The translations under genes were made by a program, and so were the position numbers. This document shows positions 7,680-20,031 of a DNA stretch of 64,000 nucleotides, in pieces. Numbering within the stretch: the first letter of the stretch is position 1; every line of letters starts with the position of its first letter. A model generated the notes under the pieces. That model was not told where the DNA came from. It did no database searches and saw only the letters and a program-made list of their open reading frames with translations. Source of the DNA: Azospirillum sp. TSA2s. Lineage in GTDB: Bacteria > Pseudomonadota > Alphaproteobacteria > Azospirillales > Azospirillaceae. The stretch is taken from the NCBI RefSeq assembly GCF_004923315.1, contig NZ_CP039650.1, positions 682,001 through 746,000 on the forward strand. Direction: 5' to 3'.

Positions 7680-8882
7680 GAAACGATACATAATGACTGC
7701 AGCGCCGTCCGGCACGCCTTCGCTGTCCGCCCCGATCAGGACGAATCCGTCGGCCCGCGCCGCCGCCGCCAGTCCCGGCCAGCCGGGCGAGGCCACCGGC
7801 TCCACCCTGCCGTCATCGTCCAGCCGCACCCGGTGCAGGTCGAAGCTGCCGATCTCCGACACCAGCTTGCGCGCAGTCACCGCCTCGACCGTCGCATGGG
7901 GCAGAACGGCCGGCAAGCCGGCGGCACGCCGCACCGCGCGTCCGGCCAGCAGCTCATAGGCGGCCAGCGCCGCCATCGGCTCGCCCGGCAGCAGCAGGAC
8001 CGGGACGCCGCCCCCAAGCTCGCCGCCAAGCCCGAGCCCGGCGCTGCCGCATGGCCGCATGGCAATGCCGTGCAGGTCGAGGCTGCCGGCCTGCGCCAGG
8101 GCGGATGGCGCCACGTCGTCGGGACCGGTGCCTGTGCGTCCGGCCGACAGGATCAGGTCGGCGCCCGGCCGGGCAAAGGCCTCGGCCAGGGCGTCGAGGT
8201 CGGCCGGCAGTTCCTCGACCGCCACGACCACACCGCCGTCGCGCCCGACCAGCGCCGCCAGCATCGCGCCGAGCTGCTCCGGGGCGCCGGCCTTGGGTCC
8301 GCCGGCAATCAGGATGCGCACTTGCGGCGCCGGCAGGACCGCCACCATTCCATGACCGGCCCCATGGCCGGCCCCATGACCGATGGCGGCGAGCAGGCCG
8401 AGATCGCCGGCACGCAGGCGCCGTCCGGCCGGCAGCAGCGGACTTCCGGCCACGGTCCAGGCGCCGCGCCGCTCCACCCCGCTGCCGGGCGCCACCGCGT
8501 CGATCGCCTCGATGAAGGGGCCGACGGCCTGCGCCGCCTCGAACGGGATCACCGCGTCGCAGCCCGGCGGCAGCGGATCGCCGGCGCTCACCGCCACTGC
8601 AGCCGTCAGCGGCACCGGGTTGTAGGAGCCGGCCCCCAGCGTGTCGGCCGCCGCCACGGCAAAGCCATCCACCGCCGCCCGGTCGGCCGGTGGCCAGTCG
8701 CCCGTCGCCGCGACCGCATCGGCCAGCCGCAGCCCGGCACACTCCGCCAGGGGCAGAATCCTTGCAGGCGGCGGGGCAACCCGGGCATCGACCCAATCCC
8801 AGGCGTCCGTCAGCGGCACACGGCGGGCGAAACCGCGACCGCGGACGTCATGGAAAGGCGATGGAGGAGGCGGGGCGGTCAC
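7674..8882 (-). CDS. MoeA-like molybdopterin-binding protein, degenerate active site
   Basis: 402 residues, GTG start overlapping the stop of the GGDEF gene by 4 bases (GTGA), so it is probably translationally coupled. The MoeA fold is recognisable: PPADRAAVDGFAVAAADTLG (64-83), LPPGCDAVIPFEAA, RRLRAGDLGLLAAIG and PGEPMAALAAYELL (299-312). Positions that carry catalytic motifs in true MoeA are altered. The STGDE equivalent reads IAGGPKAG, and SGGTS...GD reads SAGRTGTGPDD (246-256). A Gly-His-rich run (169-178, made of repeated GAGH) is inserted where the MoCF domain begins. It probably binds molybdopterin or a partner rather than catalysing molybdate insertion. The neighbour MoeA-PBP has intact motifs. 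Confidence 0.85.
   Translation of the reverse strand: MTAPPPPSPFHDVRGRGFARRVPLTDAWDWVDARVAPPPARILPLAECAGLRLADAVAATGDWPPADRAAVDGFAVAAADTLGAGSYNPVPLTAAVAVSAGDPLPPGCDAVIPFEAAQAVGPFIEAIDAVAPGSGVERRGAWTVAGSPLLPAGRRLRAGDLGLLAAIGHGAGHGAGHGMVAVLPAPQVRILIAGGPKAGAPEQLGAMLAALVGRDGGVVVAVEELPADLDALAEAFARPGADLILSAGRTGTGPDDVAPSALAQAGSLDLHGIAMRPCGSAGLGLGGELGGGVPVLLLPGEPMAALAAYELLAGRAVRRAAGLPAVLPHATVEAVTARKLVSEIGSFDLHRVRLDDDGRVEPVASPGWPGLAAAARADGFVLIGADSEGVPDGAAVIMYRFA
8354..8381. repeat. 12-bp in-frame tandem repeat encoding Gly-His-Gly-Ala units
   Basis: About two and a half copies of a 12-base unit CCGGCCCCATGG/A, in frame inside the degenerate MoeA gene. On the coding strand it yields the repeated GAGH run at residues 169-178. 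The unit length is a multiple of three, so copy-number change by slippage would lengthen or shorten the loop without breaking the frame. Confidence 0.75.
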
Positions 8883-9796
8883 AGCGCCGGCACCGTGGCG
8901 TCCTGCACGCGGTTCCGGCCGGTGCGCTTGGCGCGGTAGAGCAGCTGGTCGGCCATCTCCGCCAGCTTTTCAGGGCTGCTCTCGGCGGACGGGATCACGG
9001 TGGCGACGCCCAGGCTGATAGTGACGAAGGGGGCGACCGGCGACTGGGCGTGCGGGATGCGGCGTTCGGCGACGGCGGCCCGGAACCCCTCGGCCACGCG
9101 GGTGGCGCCGGGGCCGTCCGTCTCCGGCAGCAGGCAGACAAACTCCTCCCCACCATAGCGGGCGACAAGGTCGCTCGGCCGCCTTGCCCGCTCCGCCAGC
9201 ACCTCGGCCACGATGCGCAGACATTCGTCGCCGGCCTGATGGCCGTACTGGTCGTTGTAGGCCTTGAAATGGTCGACATCGAGGATGACGAGCGACAGCG
9301 GCAGGTGCGACCGGGCGCAGCGCCGCCATTCGCGCGCCATCGCCTCGTCGAAGCGGCGGCGGTTGGCGATGCCGGTCAACCCGTCGAGGAAGGACAGGCT
9401 GCGCAGCAGGTCGGTCTGCCGTTTCAGCAGCAGGTGGTTGCGCACCCGCGCCTTCACGATGGGCGGGCTGATCGGCTTGGTGATGAAGTCGATGGCGCCA
9501 ACCTCCAGCCCGCGCGTCTCGTCCTCCACCTCGCTCTTGGCGGAGATGAAGATGACGGGGATGTCGTGGGTGGTGGGATCGTCCTTGATGCGGCGGCACA
9601 CCTCGAACCCGTCCATCCCCGGCATCATGATGTCCAGCAGGACGAGGTCGGGCATCCGCGACTGGACCAGATCCAGCGCCTTTTCGCCGTCGGTGGCGAA
9701 ATAGATGTCGTAATCATCCTTCAGGATGCGACTGAGCACATGGACGTTGGACGGGATGTCGTCAACCACCAGTATTTTAGGGCGGGGATCGGCCAT
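8879..9796 (-). CDS. response regulator with GGDEF diguanylate cyclase output (PleD-like, single REC)
   Basis: 305 residues. The receiver domain (8-125) has the acidic pocket VVDD and phospho-acceptor Asp in LVLLDIMMPGMDGF, plus the conserved Lys in FITKPIS. The GGDEF domain (about 135-300) starts at FLDGLTGIANRRRFDE and carries the active-site sequence RYGGEEF. An RPSD sequence sits five residues before GGEEF, the spacing of the inhibitory RxxD I-site. It should therefore make c-di-GMP from two GTP with product feedback. It starts 8 bases after the hybrid kinase gene ends and overlaps the MoeA-like gene, so the kinase is the likely phosphate source. Confidence 0.95.
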   Translation of the reverse strand: MADPRPKILVVDDIPSNVHVLSRILKDDYDIYFATDGEKALDLVQSRMPDLVLLDIMMPGMDGFEVCRRIKDDPTTHDIPVIFISAKSEVEDETRGLEVGAIDFITKPISPPIVKARVRNHLLLKRQTDLLRSLSFLDGLTGIANRRRFDEAMAREWRRCARSHLPLSLVILDVDHFKAYNDQYGHQAGDECLRIVAEVLAERARRPSDLVARYGGEEFVCLLPETDGPGATRVAEGFRAAVAERRIPHAQSPVAPFVTISLGVATVIPSAESSPEKLAEMADQLLYRAKRTGRNRVQDATVPAL

Positions 9797-9804
9797 GGGC
9801 GCGT

Positions 9805-13692
<3,888 letters not shown>

Positions 13693-13966
13693 TGCCGAAT
13701 CATCGCCGCCCGCCGGCCCTTCCGCCTAGATCGGTCGGAGTATGGTCTTGCGCCGGCTGCGACCGCAAGCAACTTGATGGGTGCAACGATGGCGTTGGCG
13801 ACACCCGGCGCTTGCGGGGGACCCCTCCGGTACAGCCTCCCTTGCACCGCCTGCCTTTGCGTGCGGTCTGCGGCATCGTCCCCATAGTCACGTCCGACAT
13901 TTGTCTCATCCCCCGTCCGATCCTTCGTTATCCGATCCTCCGTTTCGCCGTGAAAGCGCCCGTCCG

Positions 13967-15361
13967 ATGGCCGACCGCCCTGCCCCGTCGCTCAAGCCTC
14001 TTCTGGTCGGCCTGCTCGCGCTGGCCGCCGGTTCCGCCCTCGCCCAGTCCATGCTGCCGGCGACCGCCCTGGCCCAGGCAGCGATGACCGGCCCGGTGCG
14101 CTCCGACCCGATGCAGACGGTCGGCGCCGAGGTCCATGTGCGGATCGAAACGCTGCCGAAGCCCTACGCAACCCCCGCCGTCGCCAACCAGGCGGTGCAG
14201 GTGCCGCGTCCCGAGGACCAGCCGCTGCGCGCCCCGCGCGGTTTCACCGTCACCCTGTTCCGCGACCATGTGGAGAATGCCCGCAACCTGCTGGTCCTGC
14301 CCAACGGCGACGTGCTGGTGGCGCAGCAGCGGCCGGGCAGCCTAACGCTGCTGCGCGATGCCGACGGCGACGGCCGGGCGGAGATGGCCCAGGTCTGGGC
14401 CGACGGCTTCGACCATCCCTTCGGCCTCGCCTTTCATGACGGTGCGGTGCTGGTCGGCGATCTTGCGGGGGTGTGGCGGCTGCCCTGGACCGCCGGGACC
14501 GTCCAGGCGGGGGAACGGCGGCGGCTGACGGCCGAGGGCGCCTTCGGCCGGCGCGGCGGCCACAACACGCGCTCCATCGCGGTGGCCCCCGACGGACGGC
14601 ATTTCTATGTCGGCATCGGATCGGAATCGAACATCGGGGTGGAGGCGGAACCGCGCGCCACCATCCAGGAATTCCGCATGGACGGCAGCGGCCAGCGCAC
14701 CTACGCCGCGGGCCTGCGCAACCCGGTCGGCCTCGCCTTCAAGCCCGGCACCGGCGACCTTTATACCGTGGTGAACGAGCGCGATGGGCTGGGTGACCAG
14801 CTGGTGCCCGATTTCCTGACGATGGTGAAGCCGGGCGGCTTCTATGGCTGGCCCTATTCCTACATCGGCGACAACCCGCAGCCGGACCTCGCCGAACGGC
14901 GGCCCGATCTGGTGAAGGCGGCGCTGGTGCCGGGTCTGCTGTTCCAGGCGCATTCGGCGCCGATCGGGCTGGTCTTCGGCGACGCCACCCATTTCCCGGA
15001 ACGCTACCGCATGGGCGCCTTCGTCTCGCTGCACGGGTCCTGGAACCGGTCCCGCCCCACCGGCTATGCCGTCGCCTTCGCGCCCTTCGACACCGCGCCC
15101 TTCGACAAGAGCAAGCCGACCGGCACCTATGAGACCTTCGTCACCGGCTTCCGCGTGACCAGCCCCGCCGGCACCGCCACCGGAAGCGCCGCCGAGGGCG
15201 ACGAGACACCGAAGGTCTGGGGCCGGCCGAGCGGTTTGGCGGTGACCGCCGACGGCGCCCTGCTGATCGCCGAGGACGCCTCCGGCACGGTCTGGCGCGT
15301 CGCCTACGCCGCGGCGGACAAGGAAACGGAGAAGGAACCGGCGGCGGGCCCCAAGCGCTGA
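13967..15361 (+). CDS. periplasmic PQQ-type sugar (sorbosone) dehydrogenase family protein
   Basis: 464 residues. The N-terminus KPLLVGLLALAAGSALAQS is a Sec signal peptide. The mature part is a six-bladed beta-propeller of the glucose/sorbosone dehydrogenase family: RNLLVLPNGDVLVAQQ, RRGGHNTRSIAVAPDGRHFYVGIGS, YAAGLRNPVGLAF, PGGFYGWPYSYIG, and the terminal WGRPSGLAVTADGALLIAED..GTVWRV. Such enzymes oxidise aldoses or sorbosone with PQQ in the periplasm and pass electrons to the respiratory chain. The substrate cannot be read from sequence. ATG at 13967 precedes the signal peptide directly. It is monocistronic, divergent from the hybrid kinase and convergent with the methyltransferase. Confidence 0.85.
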   Translation: MADRPAPSLKPLLVGLLALAAGSALAQSMLPATALAQAAMTGPVRSDPMQTVGAEVHVRIETLPKPYATPAVANQAVQVPRPEDQPLRAPRGFTVTLFRDHVENARNLLVLPNGDVLVAQQRPGSLTLLRDADGDGRAEMAQVWADGFDHPFGLAFHDGAVLVGDLAGVWRLPWTAGTVQAGERRRLTAEGAFGRRGGHNTRSIAVAPDGRHFYVGIGSESNIGVEAEPRATIQEFRMDGSGQRTYAAGLRNPVGLAFKPGTGDLYTVVNERDGLGDQLVPDFLTMVKPGGFYGWPYSYIGDNPQPDLAERRPDLVKAALVPGLLFQAHSAPIGLVFGDATHFPERYRMGAFVSLHGSWNRSRPTGYAVAFAPFDTAPFDKSKPTGTYETFVTGFRVTSPAGTATGSAAEGDETPKVWGRPSGLAVTADGALLIAEDASGTVWRVAYAAADKETEKEPAAGPKR

Positions 15362-15396
15362 CTGTTGGGCGCTGACCGCTCAGCAGCACCCGTCCC

Positions 15397-16173
15397 TCAG
15401 CTCTCGCCTTTCCGCCGGCTGCCCTGGACCAGGGCGGCGACGACGCCGTGGAAGGTGCGCACCTCCTGCTCGGTCATCTCCATCCGCTCGAAGGCGTTGC
15501 GGAGCGTGCGGACCATCGAGGGGCGCTTCTCCTCGCTGGTGAAGAAGCCGGTGCGGTCCAGCGCCGCCTCCAGCCGTTCGAAGAAGTTCACCCGCTCCGC
15601 CATCGTCGCCGGGCGGGTCTGGCCGGTGTGCAGGAAGCGGTCGGGCGTGCGGTCGCCGGCCTGGAACCACTCGTAGCCGATCAACAGCACCGCCTGCGCC
15701 AGATTGAGCGAGGAGAAGGCCGGGTTCAGCGGAACGGTCACCAGCGTCTGGGCGAAGGTCAGGTCGTCGTTGAAAAGCCCGGTGCGCTCCGGCCCGAACA
15801 TCACGCCGACCTTCTGCCCGGCGGCATAGCGTTCCCTCATCTCGCCCGCCGCGACGCGCGGGGTGACGAAACGCTGGATCATGTCGCGGGTGCGCACCGT
15901 GGTGGCATAGACCGCCTCCAGGTCGGCGACCGCCTCGGCCGTCGTCTCGAAGATTTTCGCGTTGTCGATGACGAGATCGGCGCCAGAGGCCGCGGCACTG
16001 GCCTTCGGGTTCGGCCAGCCATCGCGCGGCTTGACGAGGCGGAGGTCGGTCAGCCCGCAATTCAGCATCGCGCGCGCGCAGGCGCCGATGTTCTCGCCGA
16101 GCTGCGGCTGCACCAGGATGACGGCCGGGCCGCCAAGGATGGACTCACGGGTGGGGTTCTGGCCGGAGGTCAT
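15397..16173 (-). CDS. trmJ: TrmJ/TrmH-family RNA methyltransferase
   Basis: 258 residues. A SPOUT methyltransferase: PAVILVQPQLGENIGACARAM at the N-terminus (motif 1 with the NIG(A) SAM-site Asn), VGVMFGPERTGLFNDDL (motif 2) and VPLNPAFSSLNLAQAVLLIGYE (motif 3, the knot). The TrmJ group 2'-O-methylates tRNA position 32, and the C-terminal extension (SMVRTLRNAFERMEMTEQEV) is typical of TrmJ. I start at ATG 16173 (MTSGQNPTRESILGG) because sequence upstream is the palindromic repeat. Minus strand, separated from lpxD by that repeat. Confidence 0.9.
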   Translation of the reverse strand: MTSGQNPTRESILGGPAVILVQPQLGENIGACARAMLNCGLTDLRLVKPRDGWPNPKASAAASGADLVIDNAKIFETTAEAVADLEAVYATTVRTRDMIQRFVTPRVAAGEMRERYAAGQKVGVMFGPERTGLFNDDLTFAQTLVTVPLNPAFSSLNLAQAVLLIGYEWFQAGDRTPDRFLHTGQTRPATMAERVNFFERLEAALDRTGFFTSEEKRPSMVRTLRNAFERMEMTEQEVRTFHGVVAALVQGSRRKGES

Positions 16174-16206
16174 GGGAACGATTGTGGTTCGAGTGGCAAT
16201 CACTTG

Positions 16207-16312
16207 CCCCCACCCCGACCCTCCCCCGCTGGGCGGGGGAGGGAGCAAGTGCTTGTTCGGGAGAGGGGCGGCAGTCCCTCCCCCGCCCAGCGGGGGAGGG
16301 TCGGGGTGGGGG
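16207..16312. repeat. large G/C palindrome, 38-base perfect inverted repeat
   Basis: Positions 16207-16244 and 16275-16312 are exact reverse complements, separated by a 30-base spacer. Each arm itself folds as CCTCCCCCG-loop-CGGGGGAGG. This is the cleanest member of a family also seen at about 21098, 23867, 31259, 49429 and 57649. It lies between lpxD and trmJ, both on the minus strand, so it is not simply a convergent terminator. Confidence 0.95.
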
Positions 16313-16322
16313 TCTAACTCCC

Positions 16323-17453
16323 CTATTCCTGCTGCTCCGTCTCCGGCGCCTCGACCTTCACCGGCCCGCCGTCGATGGCGGTCAGGCGCTTCTTCAGGTC
16401 GGAGACGTCGGCATACAGGCGCTTCAGGCGGGCGAGGCCCTTGTATTGTTCGAAGGCGCGGGCGCGCGGCACGGCGGGATAGCCCATCCACACCGACTTC
16501 GGCGGAATGTCCATGCCGACGCCGGAATTGGCGGCCACCACCGCGTCGCTGCCGATCTTCACATGGTCGGCCACGCCGACCTTGCCGGCCAGCACCACGC
16601 GGTCGCCGATCACCGTGCTGCCGGCGATGCCGACATGGCCGCACAGCATGCAGTTGGTGCCGACCTGGACGTTGTGGCCGATCTGGACGAGGTTGTCGAT
16701 CTTGGTGCCGTTGCCGATGCGGGTGGCCGTCACCGTGCCGCGGTCGATGGTGGCGCCGGCGCCGATTTCGACATCGTCGCCGAGGATCACCGTACCGATG
16801 GAGTTCACCCGGCGGATCAGCACGTTGGTGCCGACGACGCGGCCGGTGGTCTTGGCCGATTCGACGCTGCCCGGCTCCGGCGTGACGAAGCTGAAGCCGT
16901 CATTGCCGACCGCGGCATTGGGATGGATGATGCAGCGGGCGCCCATCTCCACCCGTTCGCCGATGCGGGCGCCGGGATGCAGCAGGCAGCCCTCGCCGAT
17001 CACCGCGTCGGCGCCGACGGTGACGTGCGGCAGGATGATGACCCCGGCACCGATGCGGGCGCGCGGACCGACATAGGCGAAGGGGGCGATCGAGGCATCG
17101 GGCGCCACCACGGCGTCGGGCGCCACATAGGCCTGCGGCGACACGCCCGGTTCGGCATGGACCGGCTTTTCGAAGATGTCGAGCATCCCGGCCATGGCAT
17201 AGCGCGGACGCTTCACCACGATGCGGCCCTTGATCGTGTCCGGAACCTCGACCCCTTCGGCGACCACGGCGGCGACCGCCTTGCTGCCAGGCAGCAGGGC
17301 CATCAGGTCCTTGTCCATCGCCAGCGCCAGATCCTCCGGCCCCTCCGCTTCCGACGGGTGGACGGCGCGGCGGATGGTGAGGGAGCCGTCGCCTTCGACC
17401 ACGGCGCCCAGCGCTGCGGCGATCTCGGTGAGGGTACGGGGAGCCTGGGTCAT
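16323..17453 (-). CDS. lpxD: UDP-3-O-(3-hydroxyacyl)glucosamine N-acyltransferase
   Basis: 376 residues from ATG 17453; an in-frame GTG at 17462 is an alternative. It adds the N-linked hydroxyacyl chain in lipid A synthesis. The N-terminal uridine-binding domain reads TLTEIAAALGAVVEGD. The left-handed beta-helix hexapeptide repeats run from about residue 105 to 315 (for example VGADAVIGEGCLLHPGARIG), with the catalytic-loop His in NLVQIGHNVQVG and the conserved HPNAAVGNDGFSF. The helical C-terminus ends in an acidic ETEQQE tail. The usual neighbours fabZ, lpxA and lpxB are absent here, so this is either a relocated or a second copy. Confidence 0.92.
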   Translation of the reverse strand: MTQAPRTLTEIAAALGAVVEGDGSLTIRRAVHPSEAEGPEDLALAMDKDLMALLPGSKAVAAVVAEGVEVPDTIKGRIVVKRPRYAMAGMLDIFEKPVHAEPGVSPQAYVAPDAVVAPDASIAPFAYVGPRARIGAGVIILPHVTVGADAVIGEGCLLHPGARIGERVEMGARCIIHPNAAVGNDGFSFVTPEPGSVESAKTTGRVVGTNVLIRRVNSIGTVILGDDVEIGAGATIDRGTVTATRIGNGTKIDNLVQIGHNVQVGTNCMLCGHVGIAGSTVIGDRVVLAGKVGVADHVKIGSDAVVAANSGVGMDIPPKSVWMGYPAVPRARAFEQYKGLARLKRLYADVSDLKKRLTAIDGGPVKVEAPETEQQE

Positions 17454-17523
17454 GGAACGCACCGGTGTCAGGGTCTTGCACGGGGGCGGACCCTAACACG
17501 GGCGTCCGGCGGATGGCGAGGTG

Positions 17524-17988
17524 TCAGAACGCGGCCCCGGCCTGCGCATCGGTGGTCCGACCGCCCTTGGCGCCGGGCCGCAGCCAGCCTTTCACCCGCT
17601 CCTTCACCCGACGCATCAGCGGCTGGCGCGCCTGCACCGCATAGTATTTGCGCACCGTCTCCAGGATCTCCCAGGTGCCGGTGAAGCCCATCGGCAGCAC
17701 CAGCGCGTCGCCGGCCTTGTATTCCCGCGGGACCCCGCCCTCCGGCGTGATGATGACCCGGCCCGACAGCAGGACGCAGAACTCGTGATAGGGCCAGTCC
17801 TTCATGGCGACGAGGCCCGGCGTGCACTGCCACACCCCCGACCGGAAGCGGCTATAGTCGCCTTCGAAAATGTTGCGGTGAATCTCCAGCGGCTGGCCGG
17901 ACAGGATGGCGCCGAAGACCGCCGGCTTGCCGACCTCGTCGTCGGCGATGCGGCGGCTGTCGATGGGGATGGGGGTGTGGTCGGGCAT
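17524..17988 (-). CDS. cupin-domain protein (EutQ/DUF861-like)
   Basis: 154 residues from ATG 17988, with GGGAGAG about 6 bases upstream. It is a small single-domain cupin: YSRFRSGVWQCTPG, then DWPYHEFCVLLSGRVIITPEGG and YKAGDALVLPMGFTGTWEILE, the two cupin motifs. The second motif lacks the usual His, as in many DUF861 members. Such proteins often bind small ligands without metal-dependent catalysis. The C-terminus is basic (LMRRVKERVKGWLRP). It is 70 bases upstream of lpxD on the same strand. The function is not assigned and no pathway is implied by context. Confidence 0.75.
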   Translation of the reverse strand: MPDHTPIPIDSRRIADDEVGKPAVFGAILSGQPLEIHRNIFEGDYSRFRSGVWQCTPGLVAMKDWPYHEFCVLLSGRVIITPEGGVPREYKAGDALVLPMGFTGTWEILETVRKYYAVQARQPLMRRVKERVKGWLRPGAKGGRTTDAQAGAAF

Positions 17989-18111
17989 CGGCTCTCCCGG
18001 TTGGAGGGTGGAGGGTCGGTGCGCACAGGGCCACGGCCCGTCGGCGCCTCTGCGCAACACCTCACACCGCCAAAGGTTCCTTCAGGTGCGAAAAAACGGG
18101 GGTAAGAAAAA

Positions 18112-18732
18112 TCAACCGCCCAGATTGACGATCTCCACCCGCCGGTTGGCCGCCGCTTTCGGCTGATCGGGCAGCAGCAGTTCCCGCGCGCCCATGCCCG
18201 ATGCCTCCAGCCGGTCGCGGCGGATGTGGTGCTTGGACACCAGATACTCGACCACCGCCGCCGCCCGCTTCTTGGACAGGGCAAGGTTCGCCACGTCGCC
18301 GCCGACGGCGTCGGTGTGGCCGACGATGCGGAAGCGGGTGTTGCCGGCCGCCGCCATCACCGTTGCCACCTTGTCGAGGATCGCCCGTGATTCCGGCCGG
18401 ATGACGGCGGAGTTGAAATCGAACTCCACCCGGAAGGCGGCGCGCAGCTCCGGCGCCGGCATCGCCGCCGGCCCGGGCAGAGGCGGCACCGTCACCGGCG
18501 CCGGCCGCCCGGTCGGAGGTGAAGCCGAGGGAGTGGCCGGCGGCGGGGCGGCGGGGCGCTGCATCGCCACCGGCGGGCAATTGGGGCCGGTGGTGCCGAG
18601 CAGCGCCGCCTGGATCTCGCACTCGCTGGGATTCGGCCCCATCGGCATCGCCGGGTTCGGCACCCCCTGGGCACCTGCCGCGACCGGCAGGATCAGCCAG
18701 ACGCAAGCACCGAACAGCAGGCCGAGCCGCAT
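18112..18732 (-). CDS. OmpA-family C-terminal domain protein, secreted
   Basis: 206 residues from ATG 18732. The signal peptide is MRLGLLFGACVWLILPVAAGAQ, without a lipobox. A Pro/Ala-rich spacer (about 60-100) leads to an OmpA-like peptidoglycan-binding domain (about 110-206): FRVEFDFNSAVIRPESRAIL, RFRIVGHTDAVGGDVANLAL, LSKKRAAAVVEYLV and ANRRVEIVNL. The GHTD..G and NRRVEI motifs are those that contact meso-diaminopimelate in this family. It probably anchors in the periplasm between outer membrane and cell wall. Divergent from the TRAP binding protein, with 116 bases between. Confidence 0.85.
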   Translation of the reverse strand: MRLGLLFGACVWLILPVAAGAQGVPNPAMPMGPNPSECEIQAALLGTTGPNCPPVAMQRPAAPPPATPSASPPTGRPAPVTVPPLPGPAAMPAPELRAAFRVEFDFNSAVIRPESRAILDKVATVMAAAGNTRFRIVGHTDAVGGDVANLALSKKRAAAVVEYLVSKHHIRRDRLEASGMGARELLLPDQPKAAANRRVEIVNLGG

Positions 18733-18848
18733 GGCCGCATTGTTCGGACCGCGGACGGTCGTGTCAAATTGCTCGTGGAACAGTCCTGCGTGCATCTGTA
18801 CGATCCCGGTCCGTATCTTTCGTATAGGGCGCTTGGGAGGAAACAAGC

Positions 18849-19886
18849 ATGAAATCGCTGAAGGCTCTGCTCGCCGGCATCGCGCTGGCCGCGCTGACGG
18901 TTCCGGCCTTGGTTGCCGGTGCGGCGAACGCTGCCGACTACAAGGCGGAGTACAAGCTTTCCACCGTTCTGGGCAAGCCCTTCCCCTGGGGCGTCGGCGG
19001 CGACCGCTGGGCCGAGCTGGTCAAGGAGAAGACCGGTGGCCGCATCAACATCAAGATGTATCCCGGCACCTCGCTGGTGAACGGCGACCAGACCAAGGAA
19101 TTCACCGCGCTCCGCCAGGGCACCATCGACATGGCGGTCGGCTCCACCATCAACTGGTCGCCGCAGGTGAAGGAGCTGAACCTCTTCTCCCTGCCCTTCC
19201 TGATGCCCGACCACAAGGCGCTGGACGCCCTGACCCAGGGCGAGGTGGGCAAGACGCTGTTCGACCTGCTCGCCACCAAGGACGTGGTGCCGCTGGCCTG
19301 GGGCGAGAACGGCTTCCGCGAGATCTCCAACTCCAAGCACCCGATCCGCAAGCCGGCCGACCTGAAGGGGATGAAGATCCGCGTCGTCGGCTCGCCGCTC
19401 TATCTCGACACCTTCACCGCGCTGGGCGCCAACCCGACGCAGATGAGCTGGGCCGACGCGCAGCCGGCGCTGTCCACCGGCGCCGTCGATGGGCAGGAGA
19501 ACCCGCTGGCCATCTTCGTCGCCGCCAAGCTCGCCACGCTGGGGCAGAAGAACCTGACCCTGTGGGGCTATGTCGCCGACCCGCTGATCTTCGTCGTCAA
19601 CAAGGACGTCTGGGCCAGCTGGTCGAAGGAAGACCAGGAGGCGGTGCGCGCCGCCGCCGTGCAGGCCGCGGCGGAAGAGGTGGCACTCTCCCGCAAGGGC
19701 ATCACCGCCGAGGACGACAGCCTGCTGAAGGAGATCACCGCCCAGGGCGTCGAGGTGGTGCGCCTGACGCCGGAGGAGCAGAAGGCCTTCCAGACCGCCA
19801 CCCAGCCGGTCTTCGACAAGTGGACCAAGCAGATCGGCCCCGATCTGGTGAAGGCGGCGCAATCCGCCATCGCCGCGCGGAAGTGA
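18849..19886 (+). CDS. TRAP transporter solute-binding protein, DctP family (orphan)
   Basis: 345 residues. Cleavable signal peptide MKSLKALLAGIALAALTVPA..NAA. Family motifs are GDRWAELVKEKTGGRINIKMYPG, LRQGTIDMAVGS, DLKGMKIRVVGSPLYLDTF (with the ligand-carboxylate Arg) and GAVDGQENPLAIFVAAKL. DctP-type proteins bind organic acids such as C4-dicarboxylates and deliver them to a DctQ/DctM membrane pair. No DctQ or DctM gene follows within the window, so it must use membrane subunits encoded elsewhere or act in sensing. A strong GGGAGGA site lies 7 bases before the ATG. Confidence 0.92.
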   Translation: MKSLKALLAGIALAALTVPALVAGAANAADYKAEYKLSTVLGKPFPWGVGGDRWAELVKEKTGGRINIKMYPGTSLVNGDQTKEFTALRQGTIDMAVGSTINWSPQVKELNLFSLPFLMPDHKALDALTQGEVGKTLFDLLATKDVVPLAWGENGFREISNSKHPIRKPADLKGMKIRVVGSPLYLDTFTALGANPTQMSWADAQPALSTGAVDGQENPLAIFVAAKLATLGQKNLTLWGYVADPLIFVVNKDVWASWSKEDQEAVRAAAVQAAAEEVALSRKGITAEDDSLLKEITAQGVEVVRLTPEEQKAFQTATQPVFDKWTKQIGPDLVKAAQSAIAARK

Positions 19887-20031
19887 TCCTCACCTTCGCT
19901 GGTGTACGGAATGACGGCGTCCTTCGGGGCGCCGTTTTTCGTGGCCGCGAAGCACTTGCTTGTGATGCGTGTCCGCACGGATTGCGCTACAACTCACTCA
20001 ACTTGCCGGAAGGTTTGCGGAGCGGGCGCCT

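Noticed and set aside
16207..16312. CRISPR array
   Set aside because: The intergenic repeats are palindromes in isolated pairs, without regularly spaced direct repeats, spacers or cas genes.
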